Assembly: GCA_003165195.1 (NCBI GenBank) | Contig: PLSP01000138.1 | Coordinates: forward strand, 1 to 32,714 | Source of the DNA: Candidatus Bathyarchaeota archaeon | GTDB taxonomy: Archaea; Thermoproteota; Bathyarchaeia; Bathyarchaeales; Bathycorpusculaceae | Length of the DNA: 32,714 nucleotides | Direction of reading: 5' to 3' | Shown here: positions 15,276 through 23,277 of the stretch, in pieces | Layout of the letters: each line of letters begins with the position of its first letter | Position numbering within the stretch: the first letter of the stretch is position 1 | Notes under the pieces: generated by a model | The model's database searches: none | The model's input: only the letters and a program-made list of their open reading frames with translations | Told to the model about the DNA's origin: nothing | Translations under genes and position numbers: made by a program

Positions 15276-16133
15276 TTACACCTTTTGCAAGTGGTTTAAC
15301 GCTGCCTTCCTCATAACCTCAACGGGCGCCTTGCTGCTTGTCCAGATTTCAAAAGACGACGCACCCTGGTAAATGAGCATTTCAACCCCGCTAATCACTT
15401 TTGCTTTAGTACTTTTGGCAGCTTTTGCGAGTTTTGTTTCGACTGGATTGTACACGATATCCATTACCGCCAAGTTTCGTTTGAGCCACTCTGGTTTTAT
15501 TGGAGTTTCGTCGACGTTTGGTTTCATTCCGATCGAAGTTGCGTTAATAAGGATATGAGCGTCTGCAAGGTTAGTTTCGATGGTTTCCGGAGAAAGTGTA
15601 CCTGAGGTAATTTTTTTGTTTGATGCCTGCTTCAAGAGGTTAGCTAGTTCCTCCGCTGGTTTTGCGCTTCGATTCAAAATCACTAGTTCACCTGCTTCCG
15701 ACGCGAGGCTATACGCTATGGCTCTTGCAGCTCCGCCCGCCCCAAGCAATAGAACCTTTTTTCCTTTGGGCTCAACAGCGTTTGCTCTGAGTGCTCTTAA
15801 TGCGCCGACCCCGTCAGTGTTAAAGCCAAGAAGTTTCCCATTTTTGTTTTGAATAGTGTTAACTGCGTTAAGGAACCGTGCGGTAGGATCAACTTCATCT
15901 AAGAATTGGATTATCGCGTTTTTGTGTGGCATAGTTACGTTTAACCCTTGAATTCCCAGTGCTCGCATACCACTCACGGCGTTGCTTACTTCGACTGGTT
16001 TAACCTTGAACGCTAAAAACGTGCAGTCCAGTTTTAACGCTTCAAATGCTGCATTTTGCATGACCGGACTTAGTGTATGGTCTATAGGATCGCCGATTAC
16101 TCCGTACACCCTGGTTTTGCCCGAGATAGTCAT
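15276..16133 (-). CDS. aroE: shikimate 5-dehydrogenase
   Basis: This reduces 3-dehydroshikimate with NADPH. It has 285 residues. The substrate-binding region GDPIDHTLSPVMQNAAF is present, with Thr in place of the more common first Ser of the SLS motif. The catalytic pair is Lys71 (NVTMPHK) and Asp107 (GFNTDGVGAL). The nucleotide-binding loop is GAGGAARAI (131-139), followed by LNRS, which is consistent with NADP. The C-terminal GVEMLIYQGASSFEIW segment is typical. The ATG is three bases after the aroD stop. Confidence 0.94.
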   Translation of the reverse strand: MTISGKTRVYGVIGDPIDHTLSPVMQNAAFEALKLDCTFLAFKVKPVEVSNAVSGMRALGIQGLNVTMPHKNAIIQFLDEVDPTARFLNAVNTIQNKNGKLLGFNTDGVGALRALRANAVEPKGKKVLLLGAGGAARAIAYSLASEAGELVILNRSAKPAEELANLLKQASNKKITSGTLSPETIETNLADAHILINATSIGMKPNVDETPIKPEWLKRNLAVMDIVYNPVETKLAKAAKSTKAKVISGVEMLIYQGASSFEIWTSSKAPVEVMRKAALNHLQKV

Positions 16134-16136
16134 CGA

Positions 16137-16820
16137 TTATTTTGCTCCTAGTAGTTTGTAGGCAACTCTCATTTCCTCAACTGTCATTTGCCCATCCGCG
16201 GTTTGACTGCTGCTTTCAAGCGAAGCAAAGGTGAAGAAGGCGCCAAACAACGGAGACATCAACCGTGAAACTTTACCGTGGTCGCCCATGCAGAAACACA
16301 CAAGATTAACCACCTTCGAATTTGACGCAATAAAATTCAAGGTAGCAAGGTTATCGTCCATTTTTTTAGCTGTGCCTATGATTTTGCATACGTTTGTGCA
16401 GCAGGACTTTTCCTTCTCAAGGACCGCTTCCATTTCGCAGCTGGTAAGGGGCCCGTCGAATTGGTGGTATGAAACGATGGTTTTAGCTCCCAGCTTTTTG
16501 AGTTTGTCGATTGTTTCTTGATGAAGCGGGCTTGAGAGATCAACGTCTACATATTGAAAACCAGCCTTAGCGGCGTTTAAGAGGGTTTGCTGCCTCTCGC
16601 TTTCGTCTCCTGCAAAGAAGCCATGTTCCTTCACAAGCTTGTTCGTGGCGATTAAGGGGATTTGTGTGCTCTTGGCCAGTTCTATGAGGTTTCTGGAAGA
16701 CTCAAAATAGTCCATTCTAACCTCGATAAGTTCTGCTTGAGTTTTCTCTGCTTGCTCGATAAGCGTTAAGGCTTCAAGGTTGTTTTTTGGGAGAATGGAA
16801 ACGCAGATTCTTGGTGTCAC
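16137..16820 (-). CDS. aroD: 3-dehydroquinate dehydratase, type I
   Basis: This dehydrates 3-dehydroquinate through a Schiff base. The 227 residues are typical of the archaeal class I enzyme. Visible residues are Glu33 and Arg35 in EVRMD, His119 in SYHQFDG, the Schiff-base Lys146 in KIIGTAKK, and MGDHGKVSR (178-186) with the substrate-binding arginine; GQMTVEE closes the site. A cysteine-rich patch (CEME, SCCTNVC, CFC) is noticeable. A GTG start overlaps the previous stop by four bases (GTGA). Confidence 0.93.
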   Translation of the reverse strand: MTPRICVSILPKNNLEALTLIEQAEKTQAELIEVRMDYFESSRNLIELAKSTQIPLIATNKLVKEHGFFAGDESERQQTLLNAAKAGFQYVDVDLSSPLHQETIDKLKKLGAKTIVSYHQFDGPLTSCEMEAVLEKEKSCCTNVCKIIGTAKKMDDNLATLNFIASNSKVVNLVCFCMGDHGKVSRLMSPLFGAFFTFASLESSSQTADGQMTVEEMRVAYKLLGAK

Positions 16821-17857
16821 TTTTCAATCACCGTTTCTTCAGGCACAGATATGCCGAAGTGTCGGCCTCCCTTAACAGCCAAATATACGATGACTTCATC
16901 GTTTGGCTTCAGCTCGGTTACTGGCTTTGAAGCTTTTGGTGTGACCACCCTTATTGTTTCGGCATTTTGTAGGATAGTTTTGATTTTGGTGTCGCCTGCT
17001 TGGGCTTCAATCAATATTAGTGGTCGGAACTCTGTTTTCGAGCGGCCTACGTTGGTCACTCGCGTCTTGCCTTCCCTGTTGATTATTAGCACTTCGTCGC
17101 CTGCTTTGAGTTCAGACAGGTAGCGGGTGCTCTGCAACGTGGTTAAGGTGTAATTGGATGCTGCTCCAGCGTTTACACGGAAAGGTCGGGAATTCACATA
17201 GGGGTTCTCGGTGACTTCTGCTTCCACAAGGAAAAATCCGGCAGATTGAACTCCAATCAGCATGCCCTCGCCTGAAGCCATCAAATCAACGGTGTCAACA
17301 CAAACACGGGCGCCGCTGTTTATGGGTTTGGTTGAGGTGATTTTTGCAGTTGTTAGTGTAATTTTGAGCGTTTGCTCTTTAATTGCCTTGGCGGTTTTTG
17401 CAAGCTCGTTGGGGTTTGAAGTTTTCAGTAGTACGCCATCGGTGCCAAGTTCAAGGGCTTGAAGAACTAACGCTGCGTCTTCGGCGGTGGTGACTTCGGC
17501 GATTAGCTTGCTTTTGCCATGACCTTTGGCAATCATGTTTTCAAGGGGGATCACTCGCCAGTCAAGGCAGTTAATGATAACGTAGTCGACGCCAAGTTCA
17601 GCGGCTTTGACCGCTTTGTTTTCGTCTTCTTTGCCCTTGATGGCGATTTTGTAGGCGGTTTTTTTGCCTTCACTCTTTAATTGGCTAATTTTTTTTTCAT
17701 TAAGCTCGGTAAGAAAGACTAAGTTCAATTTGCCTGAACGGTTACTTGCTTCTTGGTCCTGAAGGACTGTGGCTTCGTTTTCTTTGGCAAGATTTAGCAG
17801 AGTTTCTTTTTCTTGCAGCGTTATCGACTGGTCTATTTCAACCCAGAGTTCCTTCAA
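16817..17857 (-). CDS. 3-dehydroquinate synthase II (archaeal AroB')
   Basis: In archaea lacking DAHP synthase this enzyme oxidatively deaminates and cyclises the C7 amino sugar made by the preceding gene to 3-dehydroquinate, with NAD. The 346 residues match the family. Characteristic stretches are the ELWVEIDQ start, DYVIINCLDWRVIPLENMIA, GTDGVLLKT, GEGMLIGVQSAGFFLVEAEV, YVNSRPFRVNAGAASNYTL and the C-terminal GGRHFGISVPEE. A TTG start overlaps the upstream stop by four bases (TTGA), with GGTGA upstream. No bacterial-type aroB is seen. Confidence 0.93.
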   Translation of the reverse strand: MKELWVEIDQSITLQEKETLLNLAKENEATVLQDQEASNRSGKLNLVFLTELNEKKISQLKSEGKKTAYKIAIKGKEDENKAVKAAELGVDYVIINCLDWRVIPLENMIAKGHGKSKLIAEVTTAEDAALVLQALELGTDGVLLKTSNPNELAKTAKAIKEQTLKITLTTAKITSTKPINSGARVCVDTVDLMASGEGMLIGVQSAGFFLVEAEVTENPYVNSRPFRVNAGAASNYTLTTLQSTRYLSELKAGDEVLIINREGKTRVTNVGRSKTEFRPLILIEAQAGDTKIKTILQNAETIRVVTPKASKPVTELKPNDEVIVYLAVKGGRHFGISVPEETVIEK

Positions 17858-18645
17858 GCTTTTTCACCGATAATTTGAAGTGCCTTCTCAACGCTAGATC
17901 CGCCGTGAACAATAGCGGAAAGCGCTTTTACAATCAGGGCTGGGTTCTCGTGCTGGAAAACGTTTCGCCCAATCGAGAGTCCTGCTGCGCCGGCTTTTAG
18001 CGCATCATAAGTTGTTTGAAGGACCTCGGCGGATGTTTTGCATTTTGGGCCCCCAGCAATCACCACTGGAGCAGGGCAGCTTTCAACTACAACCTTGAAG
18101 GTCTCTATGCTGCCTGTGAAATTTGCCTTAATTATGTCTGCACCTAGTTCAGCGCCGATTCTTGCTGCATGGGCAACCACATCTAGTGCATGCTCATTCT
18201 GTATTTTTGGTCCTCGAGGATACATCATTGCGAGAAGCGGCAATCCATAAACCTCGCATTGATCGGCCACTTTGCCGAGATTCTGTAGCATCTTGTCTTC
18301 GTCTTGTGCTCCAACATTCACATGAACTGAAACGGCGTCGGCTCCTAAACGGATGGCTTCTTGAACTGAGCAGACTTGAACTTTGCCGTTTACGTTTGGG
18401 CTTAGGTTTGACATACCAGACAGCATTACTATTAGCCCAGCCTCGTTGATGTCAACGCGTTTAGCTATCCCTTTGTGAACCAAGACTGCATCAACTCCGC
18501 CTTCAATAAGCTGGTTTATGGTTTGCTGCATGTTTTCTATGCCCTGGATTGGCCCAACGGTTACGCCATGGTCCATGGGCACGATCACTGTGCGGCAATC
18601 CTGCTTCATGATTCTTTTTAGTCGCCGATTCTTACCTTCATTCAT
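17854..18645 (-). CDS. 2-amino-3,7-dideoxy-D-threo-hept-6-ulosonate synthase (archaeal AroA')
   Basis: This class I aldolase-like transaldolase joins aspartate semialdehyde with a deoxyketohexose phosphate, replacing the erythrose-4-phosphate route into aromatics. It has 263 residues. The active-site set is visible: Asp25 in PMDHG, Tyr142 in MMYPRG and Lys173 in DIIKANFTGS, with the phosphate-binding AGGPK and GLSIGRNVFQ loops near the C-terminus. Spacing of these residues agrees with the Methanocaldococcus enzyme as I recall it. GGAGTGA supports the ATG. It follows aspartate kinase by 18 bp, which fits its need for aspartate semialdehyde. Confidence 0.93.
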   Translation of the reverse strand: MNEGKNRRLKRIMKQDCRTVIVPMDHGVTVGPIQGIENMQQTINQLIEGGVDAVLVHKGIAKRVDINEAGLIVMLSGMSNLSPNVNGKVQVCSVQEAIRLGADAVSVHVNVGAQDEDKMLQNLGKVADQCEVYGLPLLAMMYPRGPKIQNEHALDVVAHAARIGAELGADIIKANFTGSIETFKVVVESCPAPVVIAGGPKCKTSAEVLQTTYDALKAGAAGLSIGRNVFQHENPALIVKALSAIVHGGSSVEKALQIIGEKA

Positions 18646-18663
18646 ACGCCATCACTCCAATCC

Positions 18664-19911
18664 TTACTTGGATGTCCTTAATGAGTTTTTAATAAGAGCG
18701 AGAGCTTTTTCGCGTTCGCTCCAATCTACAAACAACAGAATACTTGATGTTATGGTGAGTATGCCAGAAATGTTTATGCCTTTGACTCGGAGATCTTCGC
18801 TGATTTTTCCAATGATACCGTGGGTTTCCTCTAAGCCGACACCGCTGGTTTGAATGAAGACCAAATCTTTCTTGACAGCCATCGCAATTGTTTCTTTGTT
18901 GCTTTTGGTTATTTCATGTATCTGGTTGAAGAGGGTATCGAGGTTTTTTTCTTGGGAAACATAGAGTATAACTGAGTTTGTGTTCATTGACATACCCAGA
19001 AGGGTTGACTGCTGTTTGGTTTTCTCCACCATTTCCTGGATGATTTGCGGATTAGCGGATATGCCATTGCCGATAACAGTGATTTCAGCAACTGGGAAAG
19101 TATGAGCTATTTCAGCGTCAAGGTCACTGGCTAAGGCGCCTGTGATTACCGTGCCCTCCTTAGAGAGGTCGCCGTGGACACTGTTGATGACACGTACGTC
19201 GATGCCTTCTGGCTTGTACTTCAATGCTTTACTATGGATGAATTTGGCTCCTGAATCTGCTAAGCCCACTAAGGTTTTCACGTCGATTTCTTTCAGCCTC
19301 TGGGGGTTGCTTACCACTTTAGGGTCACCAGACATTATCCCATCTGCGTCTGTAACTATGACAATTTCGTCAGCGCCCAATGCCTCAGCTAATATAAATG
19401 CGGTTGTGTCGCTTCCGCCTCTGCCCAACGTGGTGATTTTGCCGTCTTTGGTTTTGCCCAAAAAACCCGCAACCACTGGGATGACGCCCCTATCCATGAC
19501 GGGTAAAATGCAGTCGCTAATGTTTCTCTCGCAGTCTTTGCGGATAGGATTGGCGTTTTGGAATGAGTCGTCGGTGATTATTGGCCAAGATTTGTCCGTG
19601 GGGTCGAAGTAGCAGGATTCAACGCCGTTAGCGTTCAAAGTGGCTGAGAACATTCGGATACTTGTGCGTTCGCCCATAGAGAGAATGTCATCCAGATCTT
19701 TTTTCTGCAGTTTTCCCTTTGAAGCATTTTTCGCTGTCGTCAAAAGGACATCAGTTGTTTTACCCATAGCGGAAACTACAACAGCGACTCGTGTGCCCTT
19801 CTTGGCTTCATTGACCACGGCAAGCGCCGCTTTCTGTAGCCTTTCGTGATCCGCTAGGCTTGAACCGCCGAATTTAACAACAATTTTTCTGTCAGAGGTA
19901 GTTTTGTCCAT
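18664..19911 (-). CDS. aspartate kinase
   Basis: This phosphorylates aspartate, the first step to aspartate semialdehyde. The 415 residues start with IVVKFGGSSLADHERL (10-25), and the kinase domain includes TTLGRGGSDTTAFILAEALGA and VTDADGIMSGDPKVV. Two ACT domains follow (about 270-415), pointing to allosteric control. As the first gene of the aromatic operon it feeds the amino sugar synthase. No aspartate semialdehyde dehydrogenase, homoserine dehydrogenase or threonine gene is nearby, so it may be dedicated to aromatics; its effector ligand (threonine, lysine or an aromatic amino acid) cannot be told. Confidence 0.93.
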   Translation of the reverse strand: MDKTTSDRKIVVKFGGSSLADHERLQKAALAVVNEAKKGTRVAVVVSAMGKTTDVLLTTAKNASKGKLQKKDLDDILSMGERTSIRMFSATLNANGVESCYFDPTDKSWPIITDDSFQNANPIRKDCERNISDCILPVMDRGVIPVVAGFLGKTKDGKITTLGRGGSDTTAFILAEALGADEIVIVTDADGIMSGDPKVVSNPQRLKEIDVKTLVGLADSGAKFIHSKALKYKPEGIDVRVINSVHGDLSKEGTVITGALASDLDAEIAHTFPVAEITVIGNGISANPQIIQEMVEKTKQQSTLLGMSMNTNSVILYVSQEKNLDTLFNQIHEITKSNKETIAMAVKKDLVFIQTSGVGLEETHGIIGKISEDLRVKGINISGILTITSSILLFVDWSEREKALALIKNSLRTSK

Positions 19912-19968
19912 TTTTTACACCCATGCTTTGCCCAGAACTCTGCTAAAAAATTTTTAGTCCTGGGCTTA

Positions 19969-19978
19969 AGTATAAAAT
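19969..19978 (-). promoter_or_regulatory. TATA box of the aromatic operon
   Basis: On the minus strand the sequence reads ATTTTATACT, a good archaeal TATA box about 60 nt before the aspartate kinase ATG. Transcription would start near 19945, leaving a leader of about 35 nt. No later strong promoter is visible inside the operon, where genes overlap or nearly touch. Confidence 0.55.
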
Positions 19979-19984
19979 TGATAA

Positions 19985-20425
19985 AAATAATAGCCGAAGC
20001 TCTGGAAACAGGATGCATTGACTTCTTTCTTGAATTGAGACTTAGCCATTGAAGCTTCGAACCTATGCTCATCTGTCATAGCTCAAAAAATATAAGCATT
20101 TCTGTGTTTAGACTCCGAAAATACAAGTTCGAGCGAACCAATTCTTTAGAAATAGCTTCTTCCTTCACGTTTAGAGATATCAAGCCTCTTAATCGGGCAT
20201 TTTCTTTCAAGTTGGTATTCGTTCATTGTATTAACTTGCAAACACAAAATATTCATTTTTTATTTAGTATCAAATGATTTTTATGATAACTTGAAAGCGT
20301 GAACAAAAAAAATTACAAAAAGAAAAATCAGTTATCCACTAACGGCTTTGGAAGAATATGAATGTGGTATTAAATCCACACAATTAAACAGCCTTTTTTA
20401 GGGATTGACCGATTTTTTGCCTAAC
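19985..20425. other. 440-bp AT-rich region without a recognised gene
   Basis: Between the aromatic operon promoter and the cysteine-rich small gene I see no supported coding frame. A 70-codon plus-strand frame at 20065-20277 has low-complexity composition and no ribosome-binding site. No tRNA, snoRNA-like box pair or repeat array was found. Confidence 0.4.
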
Positions 20426-20443
20426 ATTTTAGTTAGCTAAAAT
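20426..20443 (-). terminator. hairpin after the cysteine-rich small gene
   Basis: ATTTTAG and CTAAAAT form a perfect 7-bp stem with a 4-nt loop, about 20 nt after the stop of the small gene on the minus strand. It may end or protect that transcript. Confidence 0.35.
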
Positions 20444-20463
20444 TTAAAACGGTGGAGGAGTTT

Positions 20464-20586
20464 TTAAGCCCAAACCTTGGTGCGGATACTGCCACATTGG
20501 ATACAGCAATTTAGGCATTCTCCCTTATCGCTTATCTTTAGCTCGGTTTCTGCGCAACCGCAATGGCATTTATCGTTGTTCATCAT
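20464..20586 (-). CDS. 40-residue cysteine-rich protein, probable metal binder
   Basis: This short ORF encodes 40 residues with seven cysteines: KCHCGCAETELK at the N-terminal end (Cys7, 9, 11) and ECLNCCIQCGS (Cys24, 27, 28, 31). A CxCxC cluster followed by CxxCCxxC, with a His at position 8, suggests a zinc-ribbon or metallothionein-like fold that binds one or two metal ions. The ORF starts with two ATG codons, with GGAG about ten bases upstream. It is not in any operon. I recognise no named family. The cysteine density and the ribosome-binding site argue that it is real. Confidence 0.6.
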   Translation of the reverse strand: MMNNDKCHCGCAETELKISDKGECLNCCIQCGSIRTKVWA

Positions 20587-20655
20587 ATATTTTCATCTCC
20601 AATTTACTTTAAGGCAGAGTTTTACATGAACCAAAAATTTGAAGTTCAGCGTGGC

Positions 20656-20772
20656 TTATTGCTCGAAACAGTAAGGACACAAAACCAGTTTTTTGGGTAT
20701 CTTGTTTACGCTGTCGTTTATTAATAAATAATATAGGTTAAATATATCTCTTTCTAAATGTCTCTTTCTTTT
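20656..20772 (-). pseudogene. possible remnant ending in a CPYC motif
   Basis: A minus-strand frame open for 38 codons ends in KKLVLCPYCFEQ and a stop, resembling half of a zinc ribbon. It has no ATG, GTG or TTG start in a usable position after the preceding in-frame stop. It may be a worn gene fragment or chance. The surrounding 290 bp otherwise look non-coding. Confidence 0.2.
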
Positions 20773-20874
20773 TTAGGCTTAATCTCAAGCGTTTCAGGTA
20801 CTGCCATTAAAAATGGCGTAATGATTGGAATGATTACGCTAAAAATCAAGCAACAAGAGTAGTGTATGCGCAAA

Positions 20875-21216
20875 TTAAGTGTGTATATCCTCATGTTTCC
20901 ATTCTGCCACATGCTCAAGTTCATGTTCTAAAGCATCCGCTAAGGGTACTGAATCTTTAATAAGAATAATCATGTGTCCCTCGAACTCAAAAGTGCAAGC
21001 CTCAATCAACTTGTTATCAAAATCTACTCCGTACTCCTGAACTCTGGTATCGGTAACTGCCTTGTTTTTCTGCAATAGTTTCACTGTTGAAATAAAAGCT
21101 TTATCCGTTAAAGAGTAAGCGTAAATCTCCGGCAGTGGCTTATCTGAAACCTTCTTCCAAGCTGAGCACAGAACCTTGTTAGAGATTACTTTGGCGTCTT
21201 TGATTTCTGGCTTCAT
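20875..21216 (-). CDS. small protein with HExxH motif, possible metallopeptidase-like
   Basis: This protein of 113 residues (from the ATG) ends in ADALEHELEHVAEWKHEDIHT. HELEH matches the HExxH zinc-binding motif, with further His and Glu residues in the last ten positions that could act as a third ligand. The motif sits almost at the C-terminus, unlike in full zincins, where more domain follows. The N-terminal part (VISNKVLCSAW, PLPEIYAYSLTDKAF) is not recognised. A TTG four codons upstream is an alternative start. It is divergent from the inositol phosphatase gene. Activity is unproven; a degenerate or minimal protease is equally possible. Confidence 0.55.
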   Translation of the reverse strand: MKPEIKDAKVISNKVLCSAWKKVSDKPLPEIYAYSLTDKAFISTVKLLQKNKAVTDTRVQEYGVDFDNKLIEACTFEFEGHMIILIKDSVPLADALEHELEHVAEWKHEDIHT

Positions 21217-21321
21217 AACACCTTGCAATCGAACGTGTCTTAAAAGTTTAACCTACCTAAAAAAATCAAAGGAGCGGTAAAGTCTTTATCAAGATCTGTA
21301 ACATAATTAAAACAACGCGAA

Positions 21322-22152
21322 GTGCCCAAATTGAAAACGCATCACGATTGGCAAGAAATCTTTGTTGAATGTAAAATGAACGTTCAAGCCAGTATCAAAC
21401 CTTGCTTAGCTACCATCAAAGAGCCACAGCCTAACTTGGGGATCGGCGCCGGCGGCGACGTTATGAAGCCGATGGATTTGGCGGCTGAAAAAGCCATCGT
21501 TGACACGCTGGAAGCGCATGGTGTTTCTTTCACGTTAATAAGCGAGGAGTCGGGAGTGCAAAAGTTCGGCACCACCCCGGACAGTTGTTTTGTGACTGCT
21601 GATCCGATTGACGGAAGCTCAAATTTTATGCGGGGCTTACCCTTCTATTGCTGTTCAATAGCGGTCTCAGACAAACCTATGCTTGACGCTGTCTATGCTG
21701 GAATGGTGGCTGACCTCTTCCATGACGTAACCTATACCGCGCTTAAGGGCAAAGGCGCTTTTGCAGACGGCGAAAAGCTGCGCCCATCAAAAATTACCTC
21801 TCTAAACGATGCAATGATAGGCTTAGACTTGAATACCTACAAAGCTAAAGATGTCGCCCCTAAAGTGACCGCGTTGATCGGACAGACCAAGCATCTTCGC
21901 CATTTCGGCGCTAACGCCTTGGAGCTCTGCTATGTCGCAGACGGGTTAACGGATGCCTTTGTAGATTTACGGGGAAAACTGCGCGCCACCGATGTGGCGG
22001 CAAGCTTTCTTATCTTGAAAGAGGCGGGCGGAATAATCACAACCCCAGAGAATCAACCTGCAAATATAGTGTTGGATCCTAAGCAGACCCTGAGTTTCGT
22101 AGCGTCAGGAAATAGTCAAATTCATGAAAAAATCTTAAGTCTGGTCAAGTAG
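21322..22152 (+). CDS. inositol-monophosphatase-family sugar phosphatase
   Basis: This is a Mg-dependent phosphatase of the IMPase/FBPase fold; archaeal members act on inositol 1-phosphate, fructose 1,6-bisphosphate or both. It has 276 residues. Metal ligands are visible: Glu75-Glu76 in ISEESG, Asp94 and Asp97 in ADPIDGSSNF, and Asp224 in RATDVAASFLI. The start is a GTG at 21322, without a strong ribosome-binding site; a TATA-like TCTTTATCA near 21281 would leave a very short leader. The phosphoesterase gene follows two bases after its stop, so the two are probably co-transcribed. Confidence 0.88.
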   Translation: MPKLKTHHDWQEIFVECKMNVQASIKPCLATIKEPQPNLGIGAGGDVMKPMDLAAEKAIVDTLEAHGVSFTLISEESGVQKFGTTPDSCFVTADPIDGSSNFMRGLPFYCCSIAVSDKPMLDAVYAGMVADLFHDVTYTALKGKGAFADGEKLRPSKITSLNDAMIGLDLNTYKAKDVAPKVTALIGQTKHLRHFGANALELCYVADGLTDAFVDLRGKLRATDVAASFLILKEAGGIITTPENQPANIVLDPKQTLSFVASGNSQIHEKILSLVK

Positions 22153-22154
22153 CC

Positions 22155-22997
22155 ATGCTGAAGGTGCTTTGGCCCAACCCGACTGCAATGATAAAAACAG
22201 CCAAGACCAAAACGCTCCTTATCGCTGACCCGCACATAGGCTGGGAAATGGAGTTGCAGAAAAAAGGGATCCATGTGCCCTCGCAAACTCCAAAACTTCT
22301 AAACAAGTTAACCGCAATTATTGCCAAGTACAAGCCAACCCAGCTGGTTATCCTTGGCGACGTAAAATACACGGTTGTCTCAAGCGAATTGGGCGAGTGG
22401 CATGATATCCCGGTCTTCTTTGACAAACTACTCGATTTGGTCGGTGACATCTCAGTTGTACGGGGCAACCATGATGGTAATATAGAACCGCTCCTGCCAG
22501 AAAACGTGAAGCTTCTGCCAGCAACAGGCGTCGTAATTGGCGATGTTGGCGTATTTCATGGACACAAATGGCCTTCCCCAGATCTGGTTGGCTGCAAAAC
22601 CTTGGTTATGGGGCATTTGCACCCGTCGGTGGTTTTCCGTGACCCCGCCGGCTTCAAACTTAACAGGCAAATCTGGATGAGAGTAAACTGCAATTCGGAA
22701 GCTTTGGCAAAGATATTGTTGCAGAAACAGAAAGTGAAAATCGAAAGTTCCGTGACTGAAACCCTGCGCAAAAACTATGGAATCGGGCTAAAGGCGAAGG
22801 AGATTTTCATTATGCCCAGCTTTAACGATTTTTTGGGCGGCAGACCAGTCAACGATTCAAGGCCACGAAAAGAAATTGGCAATGAAGCGCTGATTGGGCC
22901 TGTTTTGCGTTCGGAAGCTGTGAACGTAGATAACTCGGAACTTTACTTACTGGATGGAACTTACTTGGGCACACTGAACCAGCTTAGACGTCTTTAG
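22155..22997 (+). CDS. metallophosphoesterase (COG1407-like, ICC/YbbF-type)
   Basis: A calcineurin-like phosphoesterase of 280 residues. All metal-site motifs are present in order: IADPHIG (Asp25, His27), LGDVK (Asp69), VRGNHDG (Asn105, His106), FHGHKW (His135, His137) and MGHLHP (His154, His156). A C-terminal section of about 90 residues (KAKEIFIMPSFNDFLGGRPVN) is typical of the archaeal COG1407 proteins, often found near DNA repair helicases. The physiological substrate is unknown. The ATG follows the phosphatase stop by two bases, and a T-run follows about 33 bp downstream. Confidence 0.87.
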   Translation: MLKVLWPNPTAMIKTAKTKTLLIADPHIGWEMELQKKGIHVPSQTPKLLNKLTAIIAKYKPTQLVILGDVKYTVVSSELGEWHDIPVFFDKLLDLVGDISVVRGNHDGNIEPLLPENVKLLPATGVVIGDVGVFHGHKWPSPDLVGCKTLVMGHLHPSVVFRDPAGFKLNRQIWMRVNCNSEALAKILLQKQKVKIESSVTETLRKNYGIGLKAKEIFIMPSFNDFLGGRPVNDSRPRKEIGNEALIGPVLRSEAVNVDNSELYLLDGTYLGTLNQLRRL

Positions 22998-23030
22998 TTT
23001 GTTAGTTTTTATCCAAACGCTCGAACTTTG

Positions 23031-23037
23031 TTTTTTT
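23031..23037 (+). terminator. T7 run after the phosphoesterase gene
   Basis: Seven T residues lie about 33 bp after the stop at 22997, with a shorter T5 run between. This is a likely oligo-T terminator for the two-gene unit. Confidence 0.5.
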
Positions 23038-23043
23038 GTTGAT

Positions 23044-23104
23044 GTTAGGTGCAATCTATGAAATTGACCTAACTGTTAGATAATTTAAATGCTTTAGACC
23101 TAAC
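23044..23104. repeat. three copies of ACCTAAC in both orientations
   Basis: GTTAGGT (23044-23050) is the inverse of ACCTAAC at 23067-23073 and 23098-23104; the two direct copies share GACCTAAC and are 31 bp apart, three helical turns. The cluster lies about 170 bp before the ribbon-helix-helix gene. It may be an operator, but no gene begins immediately after it. Confidence 0.35.
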
Positions 23105-23277
23105 AATGAGCCTTTAGTTTTGGAAATTCTCGGAGCAAACAAAAGATAGGCTCTCTTAAGGTTAAAGGATGGTTCAGAAAGACGCTCTCTCAGCTTAGTT
23201 TAGTTTGGGTTTGCTGGCTAACTCTTATATTTGCCTCATGTTATAAGCATGATATAGTTTGAGGAGGATAAAGCAAA

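Noticed and set aside
20065-20277. 70-codon plus-strand frame in the AT-rich gap upstream of the aromatic operon
   Set aside because: Composition is phenylalanine/serine-rich with no domain, no ribosome-binding site and no promoter; it looks like chance.
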